NCBI RefSeq assembly: GCF_003628305.1
Contig: NZ_RBZM01000014.1
Location: 1 to 64,000 of the forward strand
DNA length: 64,000 nt
Direction of reading: 5' to 3'
Origin: Cohnella endophytica
GTDB taxonomy: Bacteria > Bacillota > Bacilli > Paenibacillales > Paenibacillaceae
The position numbers and the translations under genes were made by a program. Shown here in pieces: positions 1 to 8,231 of this stretch (its first letter is position 1; every line of letters begins with the position of its first letter). Below the pieces are notes generated by a model. It saw only the letters and a list, made by a program, of their open reading frames with translations. It searched no databases and was not told where the DNA came from.

Positions 1-124
1 CGTGTTACTCACCCGTCCGCCACTAACCTAGAAGTTAGCAAGCTAACTTCTAGATTCGTTCGACTTGCATGTATTAGGCACGCCGCCAGCGTTCGTCCTG
101 AGCCAGGATCAAACTCTCCATAAT
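1..124 (-). rRNA. 16S ribosomal RNA, 5' end (partial)
   Basis: The reverse strand reads the universal 16S start (GAGAGTTTGATCCTGGCTCAG) at about 102-122, followed by GACGAACGCTGGCGGCG and the CCTAATACATGCAAGTCGA motif, and reaches GGCGGACGGGTGAGTAAC at the window edge. Only about the first 120 nt of the gene lie in the window; the rest continues to the left. The mature 5' end is placed approximately, a few bases before GGAGAG. Confidence 0.97.
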
Positions 125-238
125 AGTTGAAGCCGAAGCTTCGTATTACAGAGCCTTTTGAGGCTCAATCTGTATTGCTGGTTTGTCTCCGCCGACTCGA
201 AAGTCGACCTCGACGTTTGTTTGTTTCTTACGCTCAAT

Positions 239-258
239 GTTCAGTTTTCAAAGAACAA
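239..258 (-). promoter_or_regulatory. rrn leader boxA-like antitermination element
   Basis: On the minus strand this reads TGTTCTTTGAAAACTGAACA, close to the boxA-containing sequence of Bacillus rRNA leaders. It lies between the rrn promoters and the 16S start, as expected for a Nus-factor antitermination site. Confidence 0.7.
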
Positions 259-302
259 TTTGTGTTTCGTTTTTCGTCGTCCGCGCTAACGGCGACTTTT
301 AT

Positions 303-332
303 AATATACCACAGTTCGTTTCATCAATGCAA
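303..332 (-). promoter_or_regulatory. rrn promoter P2 (proximal)
   Basis: The minus strand shows TTGCAT (327-332), an 18-nt spacer and TATATT (303-308), about 180 nt before the 16S 5' end. The position and AT-rich -10 region fit a sigma-A rRNA promoter. The spacer is one base over optimum, so the exact hexamers are uncertain. Confidence 0.55.
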
Positions 333-405
333 GTGTTTTTTTCAATTTCTTTTTGCATTTTCGTTTTTCGCTGTGTCCGCGTCTTAAGTCTTTTTCAGCG
401 GCGAG

Positions 406-439
406 ATATAATTTATCACAGAACCGCGCCTAGAGTCAA
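406..439 (-). promoter_or_regulatory. rrn promoter P1 (distal)
   Basis: The minus strand has TTGACT (434-439) followed, after 18 nt, by TAAATT (410-415); an overlapping TTATAT lies at 406-411. With P2 it gives the tandem promoter arrangement usual for rRNA operons. It starts just after the ygxA stop codon. The stretch 125-467 has no gene and holds only this leader region. Confidence 0.55.
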
Positions 440-467
440 CAGTTTTTTCGACATTTTTTTAATTCGT

Positions 468-1349
468 TTAATATCCTTTTGCGGCGGCATATTTCAGCTC
501 CAATAATCCATGCATCGACGGCTGCGCGCTCTTGGCAACTTCGAGTATGCATCCCCGGCTAACAAGCTTCTGCAGCAGGACGGACAGCTCCAACGATAAG
601 CCCGCCAGATCCGGATGCTGCTGCAGTTCGGGAGGCGTCCAGGGTTCGTCCCTGCTCTCGATTAACCTGATGAGCAGCGCGCACGAAGATTCCATCTTAT
701 TAAGAATAGAAAACTCGCATGCCAGCAATACGAGTTGAATTCGTTGCTCCAACGTCTCCCTGCTAGTCGTAAGCTCTTCGAACAACTTATATATGCCGGG
801 ATTCACCCTGCGCATCTGTTCCCATACCGTCAACTCCGGATGCATGCCTTCTTCTACTAATACGATATGCGCCCAAAAATGCAAAGAAGCGAGTATGTTG
901 GAATACGCGTCTAGCTCCCGGCCATCCTTCAGATCCTGCTTTGCCTGCAAATACGACCGAACGAACCGGGAAAACTCGCTAAGCAGCTTTTGCTCGCGCA
1001 AAAGCGGAGACCATTCCATTAATCGGCTCCGCAGTCCCGTTATGTAATTATCCTGATCGATCAAAACCTCACCCTGCACGAGCCAATAAATCACGTTCCG
1101 GGGGTTTCCGCTCACGATCCAGCTTTCCAATAACTCCGGAGTCGCGCGTCTGACCAGGATACGATGATCGTTCCACATCCAATGCTCGGAATCTTTGCCC
1201 GTGCCGATGGATTTTTTGACGATCAACGCCAATCTGTCCATTCCATCGATCAGCGGTTGATAGGAAAATGGATTCGCCACAAGAAGAAGGCTAATGATAC
1301 CTTCTTCCTTGCCAAGCCGATCTAGATAAAACGATTCCTTGTTGCCCAT
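468..1349 (-). CDS. ygxA: YgxA-type nucleotidyltransferase-like protein
   Basis: A protein of about 293 residues matching the Bacillus YgxA family (nucleotidyltransferase-like fold with C-terminal helical region); its biochemical role is unknown. Recognisable stretches are WLVQGEVLIDQDNY, LDAYSNILASLHFWA and HPELTVWEQMRRVNPGIYKL. The start at MGNKES aligns with the N-terminus and length (~288 aa) I recall for B. subtilis YgxA; the frame stays open another 650 bases upstream, but that part overlaps divergent ygzB and is not family-like. The gene is co-directional with and immediately upstream of the rRNA operon, as in B. subtilis, where perR-ygzB-ygxA precede an rrn operon. Confidence 0.85.
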   Translation of the reverse strand: MGNKESFYLDRLGKEEGIISLLLVANPFSYQPLIDGMDRLALIVKKSIGTGKDSEHWMWNDHRILVRRATPELLESWIVSGNPRNVIYWLVQGEVLIDQDNYITGLRSRLMEWSPLLREQKLLSEFSRFVRSYLQAKQDLKDGRELDAYSNILASLHFWAHIVLVEEGMHPELTVWEQMRRVNPGIYKLFEELTTSRETLEQRIQLVLLACEFSILNKMESSCALLIRLIESRDEPWTPPELQQHPDLAGLSLELSVLLQKLVSRGCILEVAKSAQPSMHGLLELKYAAAKGY

Positions 1350-1523
1350 ATGAGCCACTCTTTTCACATCCTCATAAGTTTCGGTCCAGGCGGAGCCGTT
1401 CCAAGGTGGTCTGTCCCACAAATGTGAGCTATAATTAATTTTACGAGTAAGGTCTAGTTCTACAACCGATCTCATGATTCCTGCTGAGTGCCGGGACATG
1501 AGTTCAAGATGGGAGATAACAAC

Positions 1524-1895
1524 ATGAAATGGAAAGCGAGTAAAATATCGACGATGCGCACTTGGGGTTTGCTCCTCGTGTTCGTCGGCATGGGAATCAT
1601 GGTTTTCGGAACAAGCGGTATTCTGCTCTTCGGAGCCGTCGGAAAAATTATTGCGGCCGTATTCATGGTATTCGGGATCATTAGCTGCTTCGTGAGCATG
1701 GGCATTTACTTCTATGTAGGTATGCTCTCCACGAGCGCCCCGGTTATCGATTGTCCGGAATGCGGAAAAAGAACGAAGATGCTCGGAAAAACGGACCGCT
1801 GCATGTACTGTCATACGATACTCACGTCCGATCCGACACTGGCAAGCGAAGGCGCTCCCGTTGCTGACGGGTCGCACGTTCAAGTCCAACCCTAA
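1524..1895 (+). CDS. ygzB: UPF0295 family membrane protein YgzB
   Basis: A 123-residue protein with two transmembrane helices (about residues 10-32 and 38-62) and a C-terminal zinc-ribbon-like knuckle (CPECGKRTK...CMYCHT). This is the layout of the UPF0295/YgzB family, whose function is not known. ATG at 1524 is chosen because GGGAG sits 8 nt upstream and the N-terminus MKWKASKIS matches the family; an in-frame ATG at 1488 lacks this site. It is divergent from ygxA and ends in a strong bidirectional terminator. Confidence 0.9.
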   Translation: MKWKASKISTMRTWGLLLVFVGMGIMVFGTSGILLFGAVGKIIAAVFMVFGIISCFVSMGIYFYVGMLSTSAPVIDCPECGKRTKMLGKTDRCMYCHTILTSDPTLASEGAPVADGSHVQVQP

Positions 1896-1908
1896 ACAGA
1901 CGATACGT

Positions 1909-1940
1909 AAAACCCTCCGGATCGATATCCGGAGGGTTTT
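1909..1940. terminator. bidirectional intrinsic terminator (ygzB / GH18)
   Basis: A perfect inverted repeat, AAACCCTCCGGAT and its complement around a CGAT loop, followed by TTTTGTTGTTTT on the plus strand and flanked by A residues on the other side. It lies between the convergent ygzB and GH18 genes and probably serves both. Confidence 0.9.
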
Positions 1941-1956
1941 GTTGTTTTCCAATGCT

Positions 1957-3696
1957 TTAAGGTCTGCTTTGCAGCGTTTGATCGAGCGCTTCCCAAACAT
2001 CCTTCGATTCGAATCCGCGCCTCCAAGAAGCGACTCCCGCCAATTGATAGGATTTAGCCAGTTCCGCCCTTGCTTGTATTGAATTCGCGTCCTCTATCCA
2101 TATTTTCTTGACCGTCTGACCCTCTTTAAATTCCACGTATTGTTGGCCGGTTTCCTCCGATAACGTCGGTTTCAGCTTTTTCTCCGCGATTAAGGCATTA
2201 ACCGCATCCATGCTCATCGTTTTCGAAGAAACTTTCACCCCGCCTTTGCCATCCGGCTCCTCCGTCCAGATCCTTGTGTAGAACGGTACGCCCAAGATCA
2301 GCTTTCGAGACGGCACCTTATCTTCCTGCAATATCCGCTTCACGGAATTTTCCGCCCACGACAGCGAGGATACCGAGCCCGCTTGGGGACTGGACGCCCA
2401 ATGTTCGTCGTACGCCATGACCATCATGAAGTCCACGACCGGCGCGAGTCGTTCTCTATCCAGAAACGCCGACCACATTTCGCTATTGGATTTCGGCGTA
2501 ACGTCTATCGAAACGACGAGATTCTGCTCGTGAAGAAGCGGAGTCATCTCTCGAACGAACTGCACCAAGTTGTCCATATCCTTCGTATATACGTTCTCGA
2601 AATCGATATTGACCCCTTGCAGTTTAAACGCCTTCGCATAGGCGAGCATTTGTTGGATCATCTCAAAACGCGTTTCGTAGGAAGATAGCGCGGCATGCGT
2701 ACGATCCGGCTCAAAACCGTTGCTGAACATCCCCCATACTTGCATTCCTTTCGAATGCGCCCAAGCGGAATAGGCTGCATCCGCATTGCTCCGAACTTTG
2801 CCAGTACCGTCCATCAGCTCGAACCAGCTCGGGCTAACCACGTTAACGCCCTTCAGTTCTCCGATCTTGGACGTATCCGGATTGGCTGAATATACGGCTT
2901 CCCAAGTCAAATTAATCCGTTGTCCGTTCCCTTTCCAAGCAACGAAGGCATCCTCCGGTTCGGCGGCCGCGGGAATCTTCTCAACGGTTAACAAAGATAC
3001 GGCCCCTTTGGAGACATAGCCGATGTTGCCCGCTTTGGATTCCGCCTTGTACCATCCGTCCTCTTCCCCCCACAAGCGCAAATCCGATCCCGAAGGCAAA
3101 TCCTCGATGATCGCGAACGACTTGTTCGGTCCTTCCCGCAACTGGATGCCCTTCTTCTTCGTCTCGGGAACTCCGGCATGTTGAATCGCTTCTCCCGGCA
3201 AGAACAGAGAAACGATGCCCGAAGGCTCTCCGACTTCCGCGTGAAGGCCGAACAATTCGGTTAGAGGAGCCATAGGCAAGTACAGCTTGTCACCGATTTT
3301 CTTCGCGGCGAATTGCAACGAGAAAGGTTTCCGATTTAGCGTGGCATCGAGTTGTCCCGTCTTGAATTGCAACACTTTAGAGTCGGTCGTTAAGATGATC
3401 GTTTCCGTCTTCTCTTCGTAGCGTATGCCATCTCCCATCAACTGCTGGGCAATCGTTAGAGGTATAAGTAACCCTTCGGCGGTACCTTGAGCGTATTCTT
3501 CGGTCCATTTGCCCTGTACCATAATCGCATGAGGATTAACGGAGTACTCCGGTTTTACGTAAGAAGTGTTGGCCGAATTTTCCGTTTTCCACCAGATAAC
3601 GGCTGCGGCGGCGGCGACGAAGAGCAGCAAGAACATCATCCATCGGCCGGATCGTCTGCGCGTTCGGCGCGGGCCGGTCATAAGATCGGTATTCAA
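1957..3696 (-). CDS. Membrane-anchored GH18 glycoside hydrolase with SH3-like domain
   Basis: A 579-residue protein with a basic N-terminus and one membrane anchor (about 19-36). Residues ~55-168 resemble a copper-amine-oxidase-N/stalk domain, ~180-235 a bacterial SH3 domain (LREGP...DGWYKAE...GYVSKG), and ~260-575 a glycosyl hydrolase 18 domain. The catalytic motif is GVNIDFENV with the acid at E367 and D365 beside it, as in spore-cortex and cell-wall GH18 enzymes. It probably cleaves peptidoglycan or another GlcNAc polymer outside the cell. The start is uncertain: TTG at 3696 has AAAGGA very close, and ATG at 3681 has a distant site. Confidence 0.88.
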   Translation of the reverse strand: MNTDLMTGPRRTRRRSGRWMMFLLLFVAAAAAVIWWKTENSANTSYVKPEYSVNPHAIMVQGKWTEEYAQGTAEGLLIPLTIAQQLMGDGIRYEEKTETIILTTDSKVLQFKTGQLDATLNRKPFSLQFAAKKIGDKLYLPMAPLTELFGLHAEVGEPSGIVSLFLPGEAIQHAGVPETKKKGIQLREGPNKSFAIIEDLPSGSDLRLWGEEDGWYKAESKAGNIGYVSKGAVSLLTVEKIPAAAEPEDAFVAWKGNGQRINLTWEAVYSANPDTSKIGELKGVNVVSPSWFELMDGTGKVRSNADAAYSAWAHSKGMQVWGMFSNGFEPDRTHAALSSYETRFEMIQQMLAYAKAFKLQGVNIDFENVYTKDMDNLVQFVREMTPLLHEQNLVVSIDVTPKSNSEMWSAFLDRERLAPVVDFMMVMAYDEHWASSPQAGSVSSLSWAENSVKRILQEDKVPSRKLILGVPFYTRIWTEEPDGKGGVKVSSKTMSMDAVNALIAEKKLKPTLSEETGQQYVEFKEGQTVKKIWIEDANSIQARAELAKSYQLAGVASWRRGFESKDVWEALDQTLQSRP

Positions 3697-3823
3697 TTCC
3701 TTTCACTCTCCATTTCCGCAGTTCTAGCTGCTTGGCTTGTCCTCTAAGTTAACGATTCAATCCGCATGAAAGTTGCGTCATTGTCTTCTGCAACAAGGCA
3801 GTTTGTCTTATCTCCGGCGTATT

Positions 3824-3861
3824 AAAAAAGCACGTCAAGGCATAAAATCCCCGCGTGCTTT
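3824..3861 (-). terminator. perR intrinsic terminator
   Basis: Downstream of perR on the minus strand, AAAGCACG pairs with CGTGCTTT and is followed by a run of U (AAAAAA on the plus strand at 3824-3829). The loop is long, about 18 nt. Confidence 0.7.
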
Positions 3862-3881
3862 AATCAAACTTCTTTGTTCGT

Positions 3882-4313
3882 TCAGGAATGCATGCCTTTA
3901 CAGGATGGGCACAAACCGTAAATCTCCAACCGATGTCCGAAAACGCTGAACCCCGTCGAAGCGATCGCGGCATGTTCGACTTCCTTCACCTGCGGATGGT
4001 CAAAATCGACGATCGTCCCGCAATTCGTGCATGTCACGTGATAATGGTCCGACATATCCGCGTCGAAACGGCTGGAATCGTCTCCATAGGTAAGTTCCCG
4101 AACGAGTCCGGCATCTACGAAAACCTTTAAATTGTTATATACGGTCGCAACGCTCAAACTCGGATACTGCGGAGATAACGCGCGAAAAATGTCGTCCGCG
4201 GTAGGATGGGTATAGGACTCCATTAAAAATTGAAGTATCGCATACCTTTGAGGAGTCATCCGGACTCCGCCGGATTTGAGCTGGTCCACGGCATGCTCGA
4301 CCTTGGATTCCAT
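3882..4313 (-). CDS. perR: Fur-family peroxide regulator PerR
   Basis: A 143-residue Fur-family repressor. N-terminal winged helix (~1-80; MTPQRYAILQFL), C-terminal metal/dimerisation domain. Regulatory-metal ligands can be read as H36, D84, H90, H92 and D103, and the structural zinc cysteines as C95, C98, C135 and C138. These are the B. subtilis PerR ligands shifted by one; D84 is the residue that separates PerR from Fur and Zur. Expected role: sensing H2O2 by metal-catalysed histidine oxidation and derepressing catalase/peroxidase genes. Synteny with ygzB and ygxA supports the assignment. It has its own promoter and terminator. Confidence 0.95.
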   Translation of the reverse strand: MESKVEHAVDQLKSGGVRMTPQRYAILQFLMESYTHPTADDIFRALSPQYPSLSVATVYNNLKVFVDAGLVRELTYGDDSSRFDADMSDHYHVTCTNCGTIVDFDHPQVKEVEHAAIASTGFSVFGHRLEIYGLCPSCKGMHS

Positions 4314-4367
4314 GCTCTCACAGCCTTTCTCGTATATCGTCTGCGCGATGAAGTTGAATATAGCTTT

Positions 4368-4397
4368 ATTCTACGGTTCGAATTTGGCCATTGTCAA
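4368..4397 (-). promoter_or_regulatory. perR promoter (sigma-A type)
   Basis: The minus strand has a consensus -35 TTGACA (4392-4397), an 18-nt spacer and TAGAAT (4368-4373), some 55 nt before the perR start. I saw no clear PerR box (TTATAATNATTATAA), so autoregulation cannot be claimed. Confidence 0.6.
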
Positions 4398-4451
4398 TGG
4401 AATATCCATCCCCGCTCATTCCTCGCCGTGATCGCAGGGCTTTTTCCCGCT

Positions 4452-5369
4452 TCAGTTTCCTTTGCGCTGGGGTCCTCGAGTCTCCCAAATCCACAATCCG
4501 ACACCCGCTCCTATCAAAATGATGGCGCCTAGCATCGAACTGAAGGAATGAAACAGCCAGTTCGTCCATTTTGCACCCGCCATAATTAGAATGACGACTC
4601 CGATTATCGACAAAAACATGATTCCGAGCGGGGGAACTCCGCGAGCCAGGCTCTCTTCGATCGAACTCGCGTTAAACCCTCTGCCCGGAGCCATCGGCGG
4701 GTGGGCAGCGGCAAACGCATTACGATCGTTCACGTAGTCGGTACTCTGTATCGCATCGAACAAGCTATAGAAATAAATAATCGGCAATAACAGGCTAAGC
4801 AGCACGATCGATAAAACATTGTTGCCGTCCACCGACACATATACGATCGCCGAAATATCGAGAGCGATGAGAACCATAAGGACGATACCCTTCACCATAA
4901 GCCTTAAATACATATGTCCGATTCCCGGGACCAAGAACGCCAGCAATCCCGCTACCCACTTCTTACGCTTCGCGTATCGGTAATTAGGGTCGAAGCCCGA
5001 TCCCTTAATCGCATCGAAGAGATTATAGAAATAGACGACCGGCAGGAGGACGCTAAGCAGCACGATAGCGAACACGTTTTCCTTTTCTAAGGAAGCATAA
5101 ACAATGGCCACGATGTCCAATGCGACGAGCAGCATAAGGACGATTCCTTTTAGCATGCGCCCTAAATACATATGCCCGATTCCCGGCACTAGAAACGCCA
5201 ATAACCCGGCGATCCAGTTCTTTTTGTTCGGTATCCGCGAATGACCTTCCCTCGGATACCCCGGTACGGGGCCATATCCCGGCCAGGGCTCCTGATTCAT
5301 CGGTTCTCCGTCAGGGCTAGGCGGCAGCGGATAATCGCTTCCCGCGTCCCATTCCTCCGGTTTTTTCAT
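4452..5369 (-). CDS. Multi-pass membrane protein with tandem TM2-like repeats
   Basis: A 305-residue protein. A Pro-rich cytoplasmic N-terminus (~1-45) is followed by two near-copies of an ~86-residue unit (about 49-123 and 135-210), each beginning with W-x-AGLLAFLVPGIGHMYL, then hydrophobic helices and ending FDAI. The AGLLA-x-x-x-PG-x-GHMYLG signature resembles TM2-domain proteins. A third hydrophobic part (~246-296) holds two more helices. ATG start with GGAGGG 7 nt upstream. It follows the MgtC-like gene by 20 nt, so the two are probably co-transcribed. No biochemical function can be assigned. Confidence 0.75.
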   Translation of the reverse strand: MKKPEEWDAGSDYPLPPSPDGEPMNQEPWPGYGPVPGYPREGHSRIPNKKNWIAGLLAFLVPGIGHMYLGRMLKGIVLMLLVALDIVAIVYASLEKENVFAIVLLSVLLPVVYFYNLFDAIKGSGFDPNYRYAKRKKWVAGLLAFLVPGIGHMYLRLMVKGIVLMVLIALDISAIVYVSVDGNNVLSIVLLSLLLPIIYFYSLFDAIQSTDYVNDRNAFAAAHPPMAPGRGFNASSIEESLARGVPPLGIMFLSIIGVVILIMAGAKWTNWLFHSFSSMLGAIILIGAGVGLWIWETRGPQRKGN

Positions 5370-5389
5370 CCTTAATCCCTCCGACTTTG

Positions 5390-6103
5390 CTATTCCGCCG
5401 CAACGGCTCTAACCTCGGGCATCCGATTGAATTCATCGGCGATAAACAACAACTGCTCCCTATGGGGCAATATTGCCGTTATGACGACGCGTTGCAGTCT
5501 ATATAACGGTCCATCCATCGCTTCGTCCATGTCGATGAAACGTACTTTGACCAGCTTGGCGCGATGTCCGGTCAACACGGCTTGAAAACCCGCGATCGGC
5601 GCGGTAAGCTCCGCGTCTCCGGATACCGTAATGATAAACGTGCATTCGCCGCGGTTATTGACATAACGTCTCTCTACGATGTTTAAACCCCATAGAATAA
5701 GCAATACCATGAAGACCGATAGTACGGCAGGTAAATAAAAACCGGCTCCGACGGTCAAACCGATCGCCATAACGACCCAGATCGAGGCGGCCGTCGTTAA
5801 ACCCGTAATGGACTTGCCCGTAAACAGAATCGTACCCGCACCTAGAAACCCGACGCCCGTTATGACTTGGGCCGCCAATCGAGCAGGATCCAATCGTACG
5901 TTGGGCTCATTCACGAAATCCGCGAACCCGTACATCGAAAGAATCATAAGCAAACAAGAACCCAGGCATACGAGCGTATGCGTTCGCAAGCCGGCCGCAT
6001 GGTTCTTGCGCTCCCTCTCGAAACCGATAAGCCCGCCAAGAATGACGGACAAGAGGAGCCGAATGACCAGATGCACGTTATCGATTTCCCATGGACTGTG
6101 CAT
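5390..6103 (-). CDS. MgtC/SapB family membrane protein
   Basis: A 237-residue protein with an N-terminal MgtC domain of about four to five transmembrane helices (RLLLSVILGGLIGFERE, HTLVCLGSCLLMILS, VGFLGAGTI, LTTAASIWVVMAIGL) and a C-terminal soluble ACT-like part (~145-237). This is the usual MgtC/SapB architecture; proteins of the family are linked to low-Mg2+ survival and modulation of ATP synthase or K+ homeostasis, but this one's role is inferred only. Start placed at MHSPWEID by comparison with family N-termini; two further ATGs lie up to 18 nt upstream. Probably transcribed with the downstream TM2-like gene. Confidence 0.9.
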   Translation of the reverse strand: MHSPWEIDNVHLVIRLLLSVILGGLIGFERERKNHAAGLRTHTLVCLGSCLLMILSMYGFADFVNEPNVRLDPARLAAQVITGVGFLGAGTILFTGKSITGLTTAASIWVVMAIGLTVGAGFYLPAVLSVFMVLLILWGLNIVERRYVNNRGECTFIITVSGDAELTAPIAGFQAVLTGHRAKLVKVRFIDMDEAMDGPLYRLQRVVITAILPHREQLLFIADEFNRMPEVRAVAAE

Positions 6104-6217
6104 GCGCATCCCTACCGTCATATTATTTTCATCATTGTAGCATGGGGGAAATAGACCTTACAATGGTTTATCGGCGGGGACAAAACCTAGGCTTTGGTCG
6201 GAGATGAAACGGTTTAT

Positions 6218-6700
6218 TTAAGTCGATAAAGGCATTCTCACAAGCCGCAACAACTCGATGTCGGGTATCGGCTTAAACGAATCCCGAGCCACGAAGCCGA
6301 ATCGCCCATAAAGGGACAACGCCGGCGTATTGCGGATTTCGGCGGTCACCGTCCAGCGGGAACCCGGCGGTCGTTCGGATAACAACCGATCCAATAGTTT
6401 TCTGCCGATCCCTTGGCGATGAACGTCGGGATGAACCATTAATCTGCAAATCGTATAATGATCGGGTTCGGCGCTGTCCGAATCTTGTTCGTAGGATATA
6501 GCCCCGTTCAACTCCCCGTCCTCATCCCTGCAGCCTAAAAAGGTTTCTCCGCACGCTTGCAATGACTCTACCGTATCGCGAAGCGGGGGCAGATCCGTCA
6601 CTCCGATCAAAGCCGCTTCCGAGCGATATGCAGGATGCTGAAGCGCCCATATCGCCTCGGCCGTATCGCGATCCTTAATATCCAGAGAAATAATCTCCAA
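6218..6700 (-). CDS. GNAT family N-acetyltransferase
   Basis: A 160-residue GNAT-fold protein. The acetyl-CoA binding motif A is visible as LMVHPDVHRQGIGRKLLD (R/Q-x-x-G-x-G/A form), followed by a motif-B-like NTPALSLYGRFGFVARD. Substrate unknown; such enzymes acetylate small amines, antibiotics or protein N-termini. TTG start with AAAGGAG about 10 nt upstream. It lies downstream of gatB (86-nt gap) and may be read through from the gatCAB operon. Confidence 0.85.
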   Translation of the reverse strand: MEIISLDIKDRDTAEAIWALQHPAYRSEAALIGVTDLPPLRDTVESLQACGETFLGCRDEDGELNGAISYEQDSDSAEPDHYTICRLMVHPDVHRQGIGRKLLDRLLSERPPGSRWTVTAEIRNTPALSLYGRFGFVARDSFKPIPDIELLRLVRMPLST

Positions 6701-6785
6701 AACCGTTACGCTCCTTTAGTGACCGAATGATTGAACAAAACGACAAACCCGCCGCGAGAGCGAATTTGCCGTTTCTTGTTGATCC

Positions 6786-8219
6786 CTATGCGTTCAAGCG
6801 TTCGACGAGCAATTTGTTGACGAGCCCCGGGTTCGCCTTGCCCTTCGTTTCTTTCATGATTTGACCGACTAGGAAACCGATCGCTTTTTCTTTGCCGTTA
6901 CGGAAGTCCTCGACGGATTGCGGATTGGCCGCGATGACCGAGTCGACGATCGACAAGATGGCGCCTTCGTCGCTGATCTGAACCAAGCCTTGTTCTTCGA
7001 CGATCTGCTGCGGAGATTTTCCCGTCTCGAGCAGCCCCTTGAATACGGTCTTGGCGATCTTCGTGCTGATCGTACCCTTCTCGATGAGCTGGATCATCTC
7101 GCCCAAACCTTGGCCGGTGATCTTCACGTCTCCGAGTTCTTGGTTGTTCGCGTTCAAATAACCGAGTAAATCCCCCATGATCCAGTTGGCGGAAGCTTTC
7201 GCGTCGCTCGTATGCTTCAGGCTTTCCTCGAAGAAATCGGCGAGCTTCATCGAAGCCGTCAGTACGCCGGCATCATAGGAGGACAACCCGAATTGCTCGA
7301 TATAGCGCGCTTGTCGGGCATCGGGGAGCTCCGGAATAGAAGCCTTGACGCGCGCTTTCCATTCCGAGTCGATGTGTAAGCGGACGAGATCCGGATCCGG
7401 GAAGTAGCGGTAATCGTGCGCTTCTTCTTTGCCTCGCATGCTGAACGTTTTCCCTTGGGATTCGTCCCACCGACGAGTTTCTTGCACGACGATGCCGCCG
7501 CCGTCGAGAATATCCGCCTGACGCAGCTCCTCGTATTCGAGTCCGCGTTGTACGCCGCGGAAGGAGTTCATGTTCTTTAGCTCCGCGCGGATGCCGAATT
7601 TCTCCTGACCGTAAGGGCGGATACTGATATTGGCGTCGCAACGCAGGCTGCCCTCTTCCATCTTGACGTCGGAGACGTCGCAATACTGCATGATGGCGCG
7701 CAGCTTCTCCAGATAAGCTTTCGCTTCCTCGGGAGACCGAAGATCCGGCTCGGACACGATCTCGATAAGAGGCGTACCTACGCGATTCAAATCGACCAAT
7801 GAACCGAAACCGCCTTCGATGTGCGTCAGTTTGCCCGCGTCTTCTTCCAGATGCAGGCGCGTAATGCCGATCCGTTTGGTTTTGCCGTTCACTTCGATAT
7901 CGATCCAGCCGTTCTGGCCGATCGGCTGGTCGAATTGAGAAATTTGATAAGCTTTCGGCGAATCCGGGTAGAAATAGTTTTTTCGGTCGAATTTGCACCA
8001 TTCCGCGACTTCGCAATTAATCGCCATTGCGGCTTTCATGGCGTATTCGACGGCTTGGCGGTTCAGTACCGGCAGAACGCCGGGGTGGCCCAGGCAAACC
8101 GGGCATGTATGCGTATTGGGCGGTGCGCCGAAGGACGTCGAGCAGCCGCAGAAAATCTTGGATTTCGTATGCAGCTCGACGTGTACCTCAAGGCCGACGA
8201 CCGTTTCGTATTTGGACAT
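6786..8219 (-). CDS. gatB: Asp/Glu-tRNA(Asn/Gln) amidotransferase subunit B
   Basis: A 477-residue GatB. It phosphorylates Glu-tRNA(Gln) or Asp-tRNA(Asn) and transfers ammonia made by GatA. Features: N-terminal YETVVGLEVHVEL, the metal-binding cysteine cluster CGCSTSF...CPVCLGHPG, KNYFYPDSPKAYQISQ, and a C-terminal YqeY-like tail (~330-477; NPGLVNKLLVERL) that contacts tRNA. The ATG is preceded by AGGAGGAGC. Last of the gatC-gatA-gatB operon, 12 nt after gatA. Length is normal. Confidence 0.98.
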   Translation of the reverse strand: MSKYETVVGLEVHVELHTKSKIFCGCSTSFGAPPNTHTCPVCLGHPGVLPVLNRQAVEYAMKAAMAINCEVAEWCKFDRKNYFYPDSPKAYQISQFDQPIGQNGWIDIEVNGKTKRIGITRLHLEEDAGKLTHIEGGFGSLVDLNRVGTPLIEIVSEPDLRSPEEAKAYLEKLRAIMQYCDVSDVKMEEGSLRCDANISIRPYGQEKFGIRAELKNMNSFRGVQRGLEYEELRQADILDGGGIVVQETRRWDESQGKTFSMRGKEEAHDYRYFPDPDLVRLHIDSEWKARVKASIPELPDARQARYIEQFGLSSYDAGVLTASMKLADFFEESLKHTSDAKASANWIMGDLLGYLNANNQELGDVKITGQGLGEMIQLIEKGTISTKIAKTVFKGLLETGKSPQQIVEEQGLVQISDEGAILSIVDSVIAANPQSVEDFRNGKEKAIGFLVGQIMKETKGKANPGLVNKLLVERLNA

Positions 8220-8231
8220 AACGCGCTCCTC

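Noticed and set aside
468..2000. Long N-terminal extension of ygxA (510 codons)
   Set aside because: The extra part overlaps the clearly real divergent ygzB and the terminator and does not match the family; a family-like start exists at 1349.
4314..4400. PerR box before perR
   Set aside because: GAATAAAGCTATATTC is AT-rich but does not fit the TTATAATNATTATAA pattern closely.
7273..8016. 247-codon minus-strand ORF inside gatB
   Set aside because: Shadow frame rich in Arg/Pro within a well-identified gene.
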